Positions 54,759 to 63,970 of a DNA stretch of 64,000 bases are shown here, one piece after another; the stretch's first letter is position 1; the number at the start of each line of letters is the position of its first letter. Source of the DNA: Mucilaginibacter sp. (GTDB lineage Bacteria > Bacteroidota > Bacteroidia > Sphingobacteriales > Sphingobacteriaceae); assembly GCA_031292485.1 (NCBI GenBank), contig JARLHA010000037.1:217655-281654 (forward strand). The letters run 5' to 3'. The position numbers and the translations under genes were made by a program. The notes beneath the pieces were generated by a model, which did not search any database, was not told the DNA's origin, and was given only the letters and a program-made list of their open reading frames with translations.

Positions 54759-55988
54759 TTAAGCCTTCCCGGTTTTGTCGTTCACCTCGGTAACCATTTT
54801 CCAGGTTAACAGCGAAAGTAACAATAGGGCCGCGATGATAGAGAGCCAGAGGATCATGCTATTGTCTTTCTTAACCACCGGCAAATGGAGTTGATAAGCT
54901 GTGTTTTTTACCACCGCTACAGGGCTTATCTCGGGGATACGCTGATGAATACTATCGATGAAAAATTTCAGGTCGTAGTCCGGTGCGGTGGCTTTTTTAT
55001 CGCCCGTTAAAAGCTGATAAGATTGCCCTGCGTCAAGGTAGGTTACAATAAACTGATCTGCCTGAAAAACCTCCACATTTTTAATGATGAGAGGTAAATT
55101 ATCACCGTTATCAATCTGCAATTCAAGTTCATCCGCTTTAGCAGCGAACAGCAGGCTGTTGCTTTTGCCGGAATAGATTTCAGCATTGCTTACCAGCGAG
55201 CGTTGTTGACCATCAATCTGGTAAACAGCTATATCCCGTTTATAATATTTCGGTGCGGTTATTTCCAGGTTGATCCTGTTGATCAGATATTTGTCATTCA
55301 GCCTGATCCGGATATAAGTGACGTTGTTGCTGTCCTGCTGACTAACGCGGACGCCCGGTACCGGAAAATATGACTTTGAAACAGATTGTTCAGTATAAAT
55401 ACCCGCTTCCATGAATTTTAACGGCGTTTTGTTTTTATCATTTACCAATAGTTTTAAATACCGGTAATTACTTGCCGGGAACGAGAGGGATTGCGAATAG
55501 GCGCCTCCGCTGTTTAAACCTGCCTGTTGCAGCGGAACATCCTCCTCAATGGCAAACCAACGTTTCAGGTCGTCGCTTCCTGATAAGTTTACCGTACGTT
55601 TTACCGCGGTATTCCTAAGTTTTACCCAGAGCATACTTACCGGCAGGCTCGCTGTGTTTTCAATAATATAGGAGGTGCCGGTATCAGTTTTTGAAGCAAC
55701 TGCTAACCGCGGAAATACCACAAACTTTTCGTTAGCAGGCTGGGGCAAATTATCAGCGGTGATATACGGAACAAAATGCCCTTTTTGATCGATCAAACGG
55801 ATATCCGAAAAATCGGGATTGCTTTTTGCAACAAAAGCCGGCTGCAGGCTGATTTTATAAAAGCCGGCGGAATCAGTCTTAGGAATTGCCGCCGCATATT
55901 TAAAAGTGTTTTGCGCCGATGCTGAAAATAGCGCCAGAAACAATCCGGTAAAAAATATTCCTGCTTTAATCTTTTGACTTCGCCTCAT
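54759..55988 (-). CDS. DUF3999 exported membrane protein
   Basis: 409 aa from ATG 55988. Signal peptide about 1-25 (FSASAQ). A long beta-rich periplasmic part (about 30-370) and one C-terminal transmembrane helix (about 380-400, SIIAALLLLSLLTW). DUF3999 genes are usually adjacent to DUF2339 genes, as here; the pair overlaps by 23 nt. Function unknown, envelope-related. Confidence 0.85.
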   Translation of the reverse strand: MRRSQKIKAGIFFTGLFLALFSASAQNTFKYAAAIPKTDSAGFYKISLQPAFVAKSNPDFSDIRLIDQKGHFVPYITADNLPQPANEKFVVFPRLAVASKTDTGTSYIIENTASLPVSMLWVKLRNTAVKRTVNLSGSDDLKRWFAIEEDVPLQQAGLNSGGAYSQSLSFPASNYRYLKLLVNDKNKTPLKFMEAGIYTEQSVSKSYFPVPGVRVSQQDSNNVTYIRIRLNDKYLINRINLEITAPKYYKRDIAVYQIDGQQRSLVSNAEIYSGKSNSLLFAAKADELELQIDNGDNLPLIIKNVEVFQADQFIVTYLDAGQSYQLLTGDKKATAPDYDLKFFIDSIHQRIPEISPVAVVKNTAYQLHLPVVKKDNSMILWLSIIAALLLLSLLTWKMVTEVNDKTGKA

Positions 55989-58374
55989 CGTCCACAATAA
56001 TTTTTTTAACTTTTTGGTACATAAAAGATATGATGAGCAACAAAACCCCCAGGCAAAAGAACGCCGCTATCTTCCCGGCAACCGGTATGTTGTTGATATC
56101 GAATATAAACAATTTTAACAGCGTAATAGTAAACAGGCTTAATGAAATGATGCGCAGGTTCCGTTGTTTGTTGCGCATCCCCAACCACATTAAAATAAAA
56201 GAGATCACGCCCCATAAAACCGGAAGCGTAGTTTTGATATAAACCGTTTGGATCGTATCAATACTGTTTTGTTTGGAATAAAAAAACAACTCGCCCAACA
56301 GGCAGATCTCTAAACTTAAGAACGTAACAATAGCAGCGGTTAACAGCCAGGCACAGGTGTTTTTAGTGGCATCGTTAAACTTACTCCGGTAAAAACGAAT
56401 GATGCTGTAAAATATCATCGCTATAAAAATGTCGCTGATCCAGTGAACAGCAAAATGCGAAACGCTGATCTTTTTAAGCTCCAGCATTTCCTCCAGCTGG
56501 TTAAAGAAAACAGGGGCCAGGAACAGGTAAATGGTAGCCGTGCAGCCCAATAAACTTAAAATTAGTTCCCAATTGTGGTCGGCTCCATTCATTTTTGCCG
56601 AAAAGAACTGTAACAGGTAAACAAAAACCGGCACATAAAGCGCCAGATATAAGATATTGATAGCTGAATTTGGATAGTAGTAGGAATACTGGTGGTTAAC
56701 CTCAAGCAATCCACCTAAAAAGAATAGGATTACGGCAACAATGCGGAAAAGGTTTTTATTGATGGACAGGCCGTTTAAATCAGGCTGCGGGTCCTTTTTT
56801 ACCAAAATATAAAGCAGGTAAGAAGCGACGGCTGCCACAATCGTGGTGATAAATCCCTTGTTGGCGATGATGGCTAAATGTACATCCGAATGAACATAAA
56901 CATTGGAGATATCCATCAGCAAACTAAAGATCATCGCGATGAAGATGACCGTGGACGTTAGTTGCATTAACCTGATGGATGATTTAAGATACAGCCAGTA
57001 CAGCAGCACCGCCTCAGAGGCCCAGAACAGGGTAATGTTATTGCCATGTAGCTGGATAGGAGCAGTTAACGAAATAAATGTCAGGGTGATACCAATCAGC
57101 AGGTAAAGAATATTCGGATCGACGGTTTTTTTACGAAACAGGATATAGGACAGCACCAGGTTAATTAACGCCAGCGCCGTACTGAATAGCCCGCGGTATT
57201 GGGGCAGCCCCATTTCAGTTAATAAATACAGGCCGGCGGCAAAATAAAGCGCCGTATTGATAAGCAATATGCTGAAATCAATAGCCAGGAAGTTTTTGTT
57301 TTCGCGGATGTTGTTGATGATATTGATGATAAAAAACAGCAGGTAAAAGATAGTGGCAAAGCGTAATCCAATATAATAATTAGTGCCTGTTAGGGTGTAC
57401 AACACGGTGGCAAAAACAATAACCGATAAACCGAACGACGAAATATTGAGGATGCGCCAGGCCTTAAAATAGGCAATGACGAGGAGACCGGTATTTAAAA
57501 TGAGCAGGTAGGTAAACAGCCCGTTATAATTGGCAGTACCGTTGCTTACCAAAAAAGGGCTTGCGAAACCGCCGATGAGGGCAATTACTGCCAGTTCCTG
57601 CTTGTCATACAATAATGCAAGCAGCACCGCGAACACAGTGATCACAATCAGAATACACAAGGCTATCAATTGGCTAAACAGGTGAAATTGCTGAAAAGCC
57701 AGAGTAATGGTAAAATAAAAAACTGCCAAACCGCCGCCGGTAAGTACCGAACTGAAGGCTTTATAGTTGTTGCGCATGCGATGGGCAAAGCCAACTAAAA
57801 TAGCGCCGCAAAAGATACCGATTCCTACGCGCCCAACGGGGCCTACCCAATTGTTATCGATAGCATATTTTACGAAGAAACCGATGGCGAGTACTAAAAT
57901 GGCAATGCCTATCTTATTCACCAGATTTTCGCCGATAAATTTTTCAAGATCGGGATAACGCTCAAAAAATGATAGCTCAGGCTTTGGTTCGGGTTGAGGT
58001 TTGCTGAAATTTGGCGGCGGATCAAACGTTTTTACAGGCCTGTGCAGGTTGGCCATCACATCATAAATCACCTCTGGATGCTTCTCAACAACCGGTTCCG
58101 GTTTAATCTCAGCCGGGTTTGGCGGTTCGGGGAGTTTAAATTCCGGCGGTATTGGTGGCCCGGGAAGTTTTTCTTCGACGGTTGGTAAAACAGGCGCTGA
58201 TTTAACCTCAGATTTGGGGCCTTCGGTAGCTTTGGTTTGCTGGTAGGCCCGTAGCTGATTTTGCAAGTCTATGATCCGGTGTTCAAGGTCCCTGAATTTA
58301 TCGTTGATGCCCGATCTGTTCGTAATGAGCAAAATAAGGATTACTAAAAGTAAAATGATGGTGATTGCGTCCAT
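55966..58374 (-). CDS. DUF2339 polytopic membrane protein
   Basis: 802 aa. N-terminal TM (1-15), a coiled-coil segment (20-50, DKFRDLEHRIIDLQNQLRAY) and a Pro/Glu-rich linker (50-150), then about 20 hydrophobic segments (160-790). It fits DUF2339, envelope proteins of unknown function paired with DUF3999. The downstream overlap suggests translational coupling. Confidence 0.88.
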   Translation of the reverse strand: MDAITIILLLVILILLITNRSGINDKFRDLEHRIIDLQNQLRAYQQTKATEGPKSEVKSAPVLPTVEEKLPGPPIPPEFKLPEPPNPAEIKPEPVVEKHPEVIYDVMANLHRPVKTFDPPPNFSKPQPEPKPELSFFERYPDLEKFIGENLVNKIGIAILVLAIGFFVKYAIDNNWVGPVGRVGIGIFCGAILVGFAHRMRNNYKAFSSVLTGGGLAVFYFTITLAFQQFHLFSQLIALCILIVITVFAVLLALLYDKQELAVIALIGGFASPFLVSNGTANYNGLFTYLLILNTGLLVIAYFKAWRILNISSFGLSVIVFATVLYTLTGTNYYIGLRFATIFYLLFFIINIINNIRENKNFLAIDFSILLINTALYFAAGLYLLTEMGLPQYRGLFSTALALINLVLSYILFRKKTVDPNILYLLIGITLTFISLTAPIQLHGNNITLFWASEAVLLYWLYLKSSIRLMQLTSTVIFIAMIFSLLMDISNVYVHSDVHLAIIANKGFITTIVAAVASYLLYILVKKDPQPDLNGLSINKNLFRIVAVILFFLGGLLEVNHQYSYYYPNSAINILYLALYVPVFVYLLQFFSAKMNGADHNWELILSLLGCTATIYLFLAPVFFNQLEEMLELKKISVSHFAVHWISDIFIAMIFYSIIRFYRSKFNDATKNTCAWLLTAAIVTFLSLEICLLGELFFYSKQNSIDTIQTVYIKTTLPVLWGVISFILMWLGMRNKQRNLRIISLSLFTITLLKLFIFDINNIPVAGKIAAFFCLGVLLLIISFMYQKVKKIIVDDEAKSKD

Positions 58375-58889
58375 AATGCCAGGTTGGTGAAATAAAGGTA
58401 GAAGATTTAGGTAGAAAACCCAGCATCAGGAGAAATAATGCGGAAAGGCAAGTTCGCGATGCGTTTATTCATCCTTATTCTAAAGCGCTGGACAGCGGGG
58501 CTTCAATAGCCCGGGTCAAATATTGGTAGAATATAACAAAAACGAAAAACACGTGCCGTTAGGTATGGAACCCCGGCGAGTTACTTACCTAACGCTATGT
58601 CTTTCTTTTTCAATTTTCTACCAATATTTTGAGGTTGTCTCAAAAGTCGGTTTTATAAAAAGCTTACCAAATAATATTTGCCTCTGTGCTCTTTGCGTTC
58701 TTGTCTCCGTGACCTCTGTGGTTAAAATTCACCACGGAGGGCGCGAAGAAGGCACAGAGAGGCGCAGCGTTTTTATTGCGAAAAATATAATTTTGTATAA
58801 CCCTTCTTTATTTCACTTATGACGCAGCCTCATTGCGAAAGCTTTACGTAAATGAAATCGTCACAGGGCAATAGGACTCGCCGGAAAAA
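58375..58889. other. 515-bp spacer with MITE copy 2
   Basis: Contains the element at 58630-58832. The part 58375-58629 has no gene or clear hairpin. The rest up to pyrH is short and plain. Confidence 0.5.
58630..58832. mobile_element. MITE-like element, copy 2 (203 bp)
   Basis: TGAGGTTGTCTCAAAAGT (58630-58647) faces ACTTATGACGCAGCCTCA (58815-58832). Internal hairpin with CTCTGTGCTC.../...GCACAGAG around a CCGTGACCTCTGTGGT stem. Ends and size match the element at 54020-54221. Confidence 0.7.
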
Positions 58890-59597
58890 TTATTCTTTCA
58901 CCAAAGTCCCAATAGGCTGGCCCAAAGCTATTTTCATAAAATTGCCGGGTTTGTTCATATCAAAAACAATGATAGGCAGTTTGTTTTCCTGGCACAGGGT
59001 AATGGCAGTCATGTCCATTACATTAAGGCCTTTATCATAAACTTCCTGGTAAGTGATATTTTCGTAGCGGGTTGCAGAAGGGTCTTTTTCAGGATCTGCG
59101 GTGTAAATGCCGTCAACGCGGGTGCCTTTTAGCACCACATCGGCTTTTATTTCGATTGCGCGCAGGGATGCCGCAGTATCTGTCGTAAAATAAGGGTTAC
59201 CGGTGCCGGCGCCAAAGATCACAATTTTGCGTTCCTCCAAATGGTGCATGGCACGGCGGCGAATGTAGGGCTCGCAGATCTGCTCCATTTTTATGGCCGA
59301 TTGCAAGCGGGTTTCAACCCCAATACTTTCTAATGCGTTTTGAAGTGCCATACAGTTGATTACAGTAGCCAGCATACCCATATAATCGGCCTGGGCGCGA
59401 TCCATACCCGATTTCTCAGCGCTGAGGCCACGGAATATATTGCCGCCGCCAACCACAATGGCCATTTCTATACCCTTATCATGCACATCCTTAATGTCAT
59501 GTGCATATTGTAAAACCTGTTTATTGTCAATTCCGTATTGCTTGTCGCCCATCAGCGACTCTCCGCTAAGTTTTAAAAGGATCCTTTTATATGTCAT
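58890..59597 (-). CDS. pyrH: UMP kinase
   Basis: Phosphorylates UMP to UDP; essential in pyrimidine nucleotide synthesis. 235 aa, amino acid kinase fold. Motifs: [13 protein letters not shown] (N-terminus), [11 protein letters not shown] (about 50), [15 protein letters not shown] (about 133) and the C-terminal [13 protein letters not shown]. Usually next to tsf/frr; here nagA lies between it and tsf. Confidence 0.96.
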   Translation of the reverse strand: MTYKRILLKLSGESLMGDKQYGIDNKQVLQYAHDIKDVHDKGIEMAIVVGGGNIFRGLSAEKSGMDRAQADYMGMLATVINCMALQNALESIGVETRLQSAIKMEQICEPYIRRRAMHHLEERKIVIFGAGTGNPYFTTDTAASLRAIEIKADVVLKGTRVDGIYTADPEKDPSATRYENITYQEVYDKGLNVMDMTAITLCQENKLPIIVFDMNKPGNFMKIALGQPIGTLVKE

Positions 59598-59643
59598 GAG
59601 GTCGTTTTGTCAAAAATATAGAAATATGTTCAGTGTTAAAATT

Positions 59644-60765
59644 TTATGTCAGATTTGTTAAGAAATCACCTTTAAACAAAGTGCCGCTTATTTTAAAATC
59701 TTCGTTAAAAATCACCATGTCTGCATCGTAGCCAGGGGCTATCCTTCCTTTTTTGGTCATTTTTACCAGTTGGGCAGGATATAACGAGGCCATATTGATC
59801 GCTTCGGCAAGGTTAATACCCACATGCTCCACGCAGTTTTCAACGGCTTTTAACATGGTAAGGCATGAGCCGGATAAAGTACCATCAGGCATTACATAAC
59901 GGTCGCCGGTAAAGTGGTGGTGATAAGCGCCCTCTTTTGATTCGGTAACACGGTCTGTAATCAGGAAAAGTTTGTCACCCAGCTCGCGTTTGGCCAGGCG
60001 TACCATGGCAAAATCGACGTGGATACCGTCGTTAACAATACTTGTAAAAGGCCTCTCCTCAAAAATAGCCGGGATATAGCCGGGTTCGCGGTGGTGCATT
60101 TGCGGCATGGCGTTGTATAAATGCGTTACCGCCTCTACGGGATTATTTAAAAACGATTTTCCCTGCTGGTAGGTGGCGTTGCTGTGACCCGATGAAAGGA
60201 TAATGCCATGATCGTGCAGGTAATCAATCACCTCCTGGTCCTGTAGCTCGGGAGCGATGGTCATCATTTTAACAACGCCATCAGCCATTCCGATCCAGCG
60301 CTCCACTTCGGCCAATGTGCCTTTTTTGATGAATTTAGCAGGATGTGCACCTTTTTTTTCCACATTCAGATAGGGTCCTTCCAGGTGCAGGCCCCAAAAG
60401 TTGCCTTTGCATTTTTCGCGGTAGGCCTTAGCCGCTTCTATCCCTTTTTCAACAACCTCGTTGGTATTGGTAGCGATGGTAGCAAAAAATCCTGTCGTAC
60501 CTTCGTTTAAAAGGTCATGCTCCATCTGCGCCAGCGCCGAAGGTTCGGGTACGCCGCCGAAGTTTTTACCGCCGCTGCCGTATAATTGCAGGTCGATCAA
60601 TCCGGGAGCCAGGAATGCATTTTTGAGATCTGTTTTTTTACAATCAGCCGGGATGGCATTTTCGTCAACAATAGCGGTGATGCTTCCGTTGGAAATTAAT
60701 ACCGCTTTGCCATTGCTGATGGTTCCATCAGTAATGAGTTGAAGGTTGTGAAGGGCAGTTATCAT
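59644..60765 (-). CDS. nagA: N-acetylglucosamine-6-phosphate deacetylase
   Basis: Removes acetyl from GlcNAc-6-P for amino sugar use and cell-wall recycling. 373 aa from ATG 60765 (a GTG at 60774 is possible). Metal-binding and active-site motifs are APGLIDLQLYGSGG (about 52), GLHLEGPYLN (about 122), SSGHSNATYQQG (about 190), THLYNAMPQMHHREPG (about 215) and the catalytic Asp region LITDRVTES (about 270). Amidohydrolase superfamily, cytoplasmic. Confidence 0.94.
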   Translation of the reverse strand: MITALHNLQLITDGTISNGKAVLISNGSITAIVDENAIPADCKKTDLKNAFLAPGLIDLQLYGSGGKNFGGVPEPSALAQMEHDLLNEGTTGFFATIATNTNEVVEKGIEAAKAYREKCKGNFWGLHLEGPYLNVEKKGAHPAKFIKKGTLAEVERWIGMADGVVKMMTIAPELQDQEVIDYLHDHGIILSSGHSNATYQQGKSFLNNPVEAVTHLYNAMPQMHHREPGYIPAIFEERPFTSIVNDGIHVDFAMVRLAKRELGDKLFLITDRVTESKEGAYHHHFTGDRYVMPDGTLSGSCLTMLKAVENCVEHVGINLAEAINMASLYPAQLVKMTKKGRIAPGYDADMVIFNEDFKISGTLFKGDFLTNLT

Positions 60766-60796
60766 ATCAAACACAAATAATTATCGTATTTGCATC

Positions 60797-60871
60797 ATAG
60801 CGATGGGTTTCAAACCCATCGCTATACAGGCATATTCATTATGCAAAGCAAAGACGCAACACTTTGCGTCT
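60797..60871. repeat. Intergenic hairpins between nagA and tsf
   Basis: ATAGCGATGGGTTT / AAACCCATCGCTAT with a 1-nt centre (60797-60825), then AGACGCAA / TTGCGTCT (60852-60871). Short dispersed palindromes of the sort common in these genomes. Confidence 0.5.
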
Positions 60872-60926
60872 CCGGTGATTATTTTTCAGAGAAGCAAAGT
60901 ATTGCGTCTCTACGGAACAATATTGC

Positions 60927-60957
60927 AAAAAAAATCCCCCCGGTTTATCGGGGGGAT
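60927..60957 (-). terminator. Terminator of tsf operon
   Basis: On the minus strand ATCCCCCCG / CGGGGGGAT with a 6-nt loop, followed by TTTTTTTT. It lies 9 nt after the tsf stop. Confidence 0.9.
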
Positions 60958-60965
60958 CAAAATAT

Positions 60966-61805
60966 TTAAGCTCCTAAGGCAACCCGCTTAAAGGCGGTTA
61001 CTGTTAATCCCTTTTCAACCCCGTTTAAAAACTGGGCCACGCTTTTGGATGGGTCCTTTACAAACTCCTGGTTCAATAAAGTTGAATCTTTATAGAACTT
61101 GTTCAGTTTGCCTGCAGCAATCTTTTCAACCATTGCTTCTGGTTTGCCTTCCAAACGAATCTGCTCTTTAGCGATCTCTAATTCACGTTCGATAGTAGTA
61201 GCGTCAACGCCGTCTTTATCAATGGCGACAGGGCTCATTGCTGCAATTTGCATTGCCACGTCTTTGCCTGCGTCATCAGCACCGGCAACATTTGCGCTTA
61301 AACCAACCAATACACCTAAACGGTAATTGCCATGGATATAAGCGATCACTTTTTCGCCTTCAATTACTTCGTATTTAGATACGCCGATCTTCTCGCCGAT
61401 CTTGCCTGTTTTGTCGATAACGGCTTCGCCGATTTTCTGACCATCAACAGCAAGATCATTCAATGCTTCCAGGGAAGCAGGGTTATTTTCAACGGCAACG
61501 GTAGCAATCGCGTTGGCAAAAGCAATAAATTCAGCGTTTTTAGCCACGAAATCAGTTTCGCAGTTCAATTCGATAATTACACCACGTTTGCCATCAGCCG
61601 AAGTACGTGCGATAACCACACCTTCATTTGATTCACGGTCCTGGCGGCTTGCAGCCACTTTAGCACCTTTTTTTCTTAAAAAATCAATGGCAGCTTCAAA
61701 ATCACCATTGGTTTCAGTTAAAGCTTTTTTGCAATCCATCATACCCGCACCAGTTTGCTGGCGCAGTTTGTTTACGTCGGCTGCAGATATTGTTACTGTA
61801 GACAT
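60966..61805 (-). CDS. tsf: Elongation factor Ts
   Basis: Nucleotide-exchange factor that reactivates EF-Tu. 279 aa: N-terminal UBA-like helix ([26 protein letters not shown]-like, here [20 protein letters not shown]), the conserved [10 protein letters not shown] (about 78), and two dimerisation/core subdomains. It ends an rplM-rpsI-rpsB-tsf run and has its own terminator. Confidence 0.96.
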   Translation of the reverse strand: [279 protein letters not shown]

Positions 61806-61906
61806 TGTTATGTGTTTTTAATGTTGTAGTATTTGTAAATGATATAAGGGCTGCAAAGGTTGTAAGGGTTTTAAATTTACAACCTTTACAACCCTTACAA
61901 AATGTA
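61806..61906. repeat. Intercistronic hairpin rpsB-tsf
   Basis: AAAGGTTGTAA / TTTACAACCTTT-type inverted repeat around 61852-61896, between rpsB and tsf. Possible mRNA processing or stability element; weak as a terminator. Confidence 0.45.
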
Positions 61907-62779
61907 TTACTCAGCAGGCTCAGTTCCGGTTTCGGCAGCAGCTTCAGCAACTGCGGTATCAACTTCTGCAGTTCCTTTACGTGCTCTTTTGCCACCTTCG
62001 TTTGGCGCCCGTTCAATCGTTACTGCTTCCGGAGCATCAGCTTTTGCTTTCGCAACTGCTGCTTCTTTTTCAGCTTCGTCTTCTTTTTCGCGTTTGCGTT
62101 CTTCCAAACCTTCAACGATAGCCTGGATGATGATACCGGTGATCAATGAAATTGATTTGGTTGCATCGTCATTTGCAGGGATAGGGAAATCGATGTTTGA
62201 AGGATCAGAGTTGGTATCCACCATCGCAAAGGTAGGGATATTCAATTTTAAAGCTTCCGAAACAGCGATGTGTTCCTTTTTAACGTCGATCAAAAATAAA
62301 GCTGCCGGTAAACGGTTCAGGTCAGAGATCCCGCCTAATAAAGTTTCCAGTTTAATACGCTCGCGCTGTATCATCAGCCTTTCTTTTTTCGAAAGGTTTG
62401 CATAGGTACCGTCTTTGGTCAATTTATCGATGTTTGACATCTTTTTGATCGACTTGCGTACAGTAGCAAAGTTGGTTAACATACCACCCAACCACCTTTC
62501 GGTGATGAAAGGCATGTTTACAGTTTTTGCATAATCAGCAACGATGTCTTTCGCTTGTTTCTTTGTGGCTACGAATAATACTTTACGGCCTGATTTTACA
62601 ATTTGTTTTATAGCTGCAGCAGCTTCTTCAACCTTGGTTAAGGTTTTATTTAAATCGATAATGTGGATACCGTTGCGCTCCATAAAAATGTACTGCGACA
62701 TTTTTGGGTCCCATTTGCGGGTAAGGTGACCAAAGTGTACACCTGCATCCAGTAAATCCTGATATGTTGTTCTTGCCAT
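61907..62779 (-). CDS. rpsB: 30S ribosomal protein S2
   Basis: 290 aa. N-terminus MARTTYQDLLDAGVHFGHLTRKWDP and the conserved RWLGGMLTNFATV (about 93) and LPAALFLIDVKKE are S2 signatures. The last 60 residues are an Ala/Glu-rich low-complexity extension, as in other Bacteroidota S2 proteins. Second-to-last gene of the ribosomal operon. Confidence 0.97.
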   Translation of the reverse strand: MARTTYQDLLDAGVHFGHLTRKWDPKMSQYIFMERNGIHIIDLNKTLTKVEEAAAAIKQIVKSGRKVLFVATKKQAKDIVADYAKTVNMPFITERWLGGMLTNFATVRKSIKKMSNIDKLTKDGTYANLSKKERLMIQRERIKLETLLGGISDLNRLPAALFLIDVKKEHIAVSEALKLNIPTFAMVDTNSDPSNIDFPIPANDDATKSISLITGIIIQAIVEGLEERKREKEDEAEKEAAVAKAKADAPEAVTIERAPNEGGKRARKGTAEVDTAVAEAAAETGTEPAE

Positions 62780-62797
62780 TTTGTTGTCCTCCTTTGA

Positions 62798-63184
62798 TTA
62801 ACGTTTACTGAATTGGAACTTCTTACGTGCTTTCTTGCGACCTGGTTTCTTACGTTCAACCATACGGTCGTCACGTGTCATGATACCTTTAGCGCGCAGG
62901 GCTGGTTTCTTTTCAGGGTCGAGTTCAACGATAGCTTTCGCGATGGCTAAACGAACGGCTTCTGCCTGTCCTTTTACGCCACCACCTGCAACGTTAACCT
63001 TTACATCGAATTTGCCGGTTGAGCCGGAAACTTCGGTGCTTTGCATAACGATGTATTGTAATGGCAATGTTGGAAAATACTCCTTGTAATCTTTACCGTT
63101 TACGGTAATTGCACCGGCTCCCTCTGTCAGGTAGATGCGTGCAACTGCTGTTTTTCTTCTGCCCGAAGTGTTAGTTGTTGGCAT
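62798..63184 (-). CDS. rpsI: 30S ribosomal protein S9
   Basis: 128 aa. The GRRKTAVARIYL start, GGGVKGQAEAVRLAIAKAIV middle and the basic KKPGRKKARKKFQFSKR C-terminus are S9 hallmarks; the tail reaches the decoding centre. 18 nt from rpsB and 26 nt from rplM. Confidence 0.97.
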   Translation of the reverse strand: MPTTNTSGRRKTAVARIYLTEGAGAITVNGKDYKEYFPTLPLQYIVMQSTEVSGSTGKFDVKVNVAGGGVKGQAEAVRLAIAKAIVELDPEKKPALRAKGIMTRDDRMVERKKPGRKKARKKFQFSKR

Positions 63185-63210
63185 TTTTTCTTTTCTCCTT
63201 AAATTAAAAG

Positions 63211-63648
63211 TTAAATGGTTGTTGGGTTTTGTGCTGCATGAGGATGCTCGGCGCCCGCATAAACATGCAGGTTGCCAAATAATGCTTTGCCCAAACGACT
63301 TTTAGGTAACATACCACGTACGGCTTTTTCAATTACGCGCGTTGGATGCTTTGCCATTAACTCCTTAGGAGAAATGAAACGCTGACCACCCGGATAGCCG
63401 GTGTACGAAACATACTGCTTGTCGCTGAATTTGTTTCCGGTCAGTTTTACCTTGTCTGCATTGATAACGATCACGTTATCGCCGCAGTCTACGTTTGGGG
63501 TAAAGTCAGGCTTGGTTTTTCCACGGATGATCATGGCGATCTTCGTAGACAAGCGCCCCAAAATCTCGCCCTGTGCGTCAACAACAACCCATTGCTTGTT
63601 AACGGTCTTCTTATTGGCTGAGACAGTTTTGTAACTTAACGTATTCAC
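63211..63648 (-). CDS. rplM: 50S ribosomal protein L13
   Basis: 145 aa, GTG start. The known family start (SYKTVSANKKTVNKQWVVVDA) begins right at this codon, so GTG is preferred. Motifs GRLSTKIAMIIRGK and KLTGNKFSDKQY are typical of L13. First gene of the rplM-rpsI-rpsB-tsf cluster, driven from the promoter at 63703-63733. Confidence 0.96.
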   Translation of the reverse strand: MNTLSYKTVSANKKTVNKQWVVVDAQGEILGRLSTKIAMIIRGKTKPDFTPNVDCGDNVIVINADKVKLTGNKFSDKQYVSYTGYPGGQRFISPKELMAKHPTRVIEKAVRGMLPKSRLGKALFGNLHVYAGAEHPHAAQNPTTI

Positions 63649-63970
63649 TTGCTTTAAATTAAATTAATTAAACGTTTATTATACCCCGCATTTTCGGGAC
63701 TGCAAAGATAGGGCTTTTTGTTTAATTGTCAAATGGTTTTTGTGATTAGTTGATTGAGTTGGATTAAGTTGATTAGGTGAGTGGTTTTTGGGGTTGGAAT
63801 GTTGTAAAGTTGGAAGGTTTTAAGGTTGGAATAATGGGGAAAGATGTTGTTTAAGGAATTTGTAGAGATCGTATGTATGAAATCGGGATAGCCTAAAAAG
63901 GCAAAAGAGTTCTTGAAAAAAAGGTCGTAGATTAATTAAACATTGAACGAACACTTTAAATCAAGAACTC
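63649..63970. other. Spacer with rplM promoter and a flanking inverted repeat
   Basis: 322 bp. Apart from the rplM promoter it holds GAGTTCTTGA (63907-63916) facing TCAAGAACTC (63961-63970), the latter directly before the next ATG. The middle is low-complexity T/G-rich. No gene. Confidence 0.5.
63703..63733 (-). promoter_or_regulatory. Promoter of ribosomal operon
   Basis: Minus strand TTTG (63733-63730), 19-bp spacer, TATCTTTG (63710-63703): an exact match to the Bacteroidota housekeeping consensus. Confidence 0.85.
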
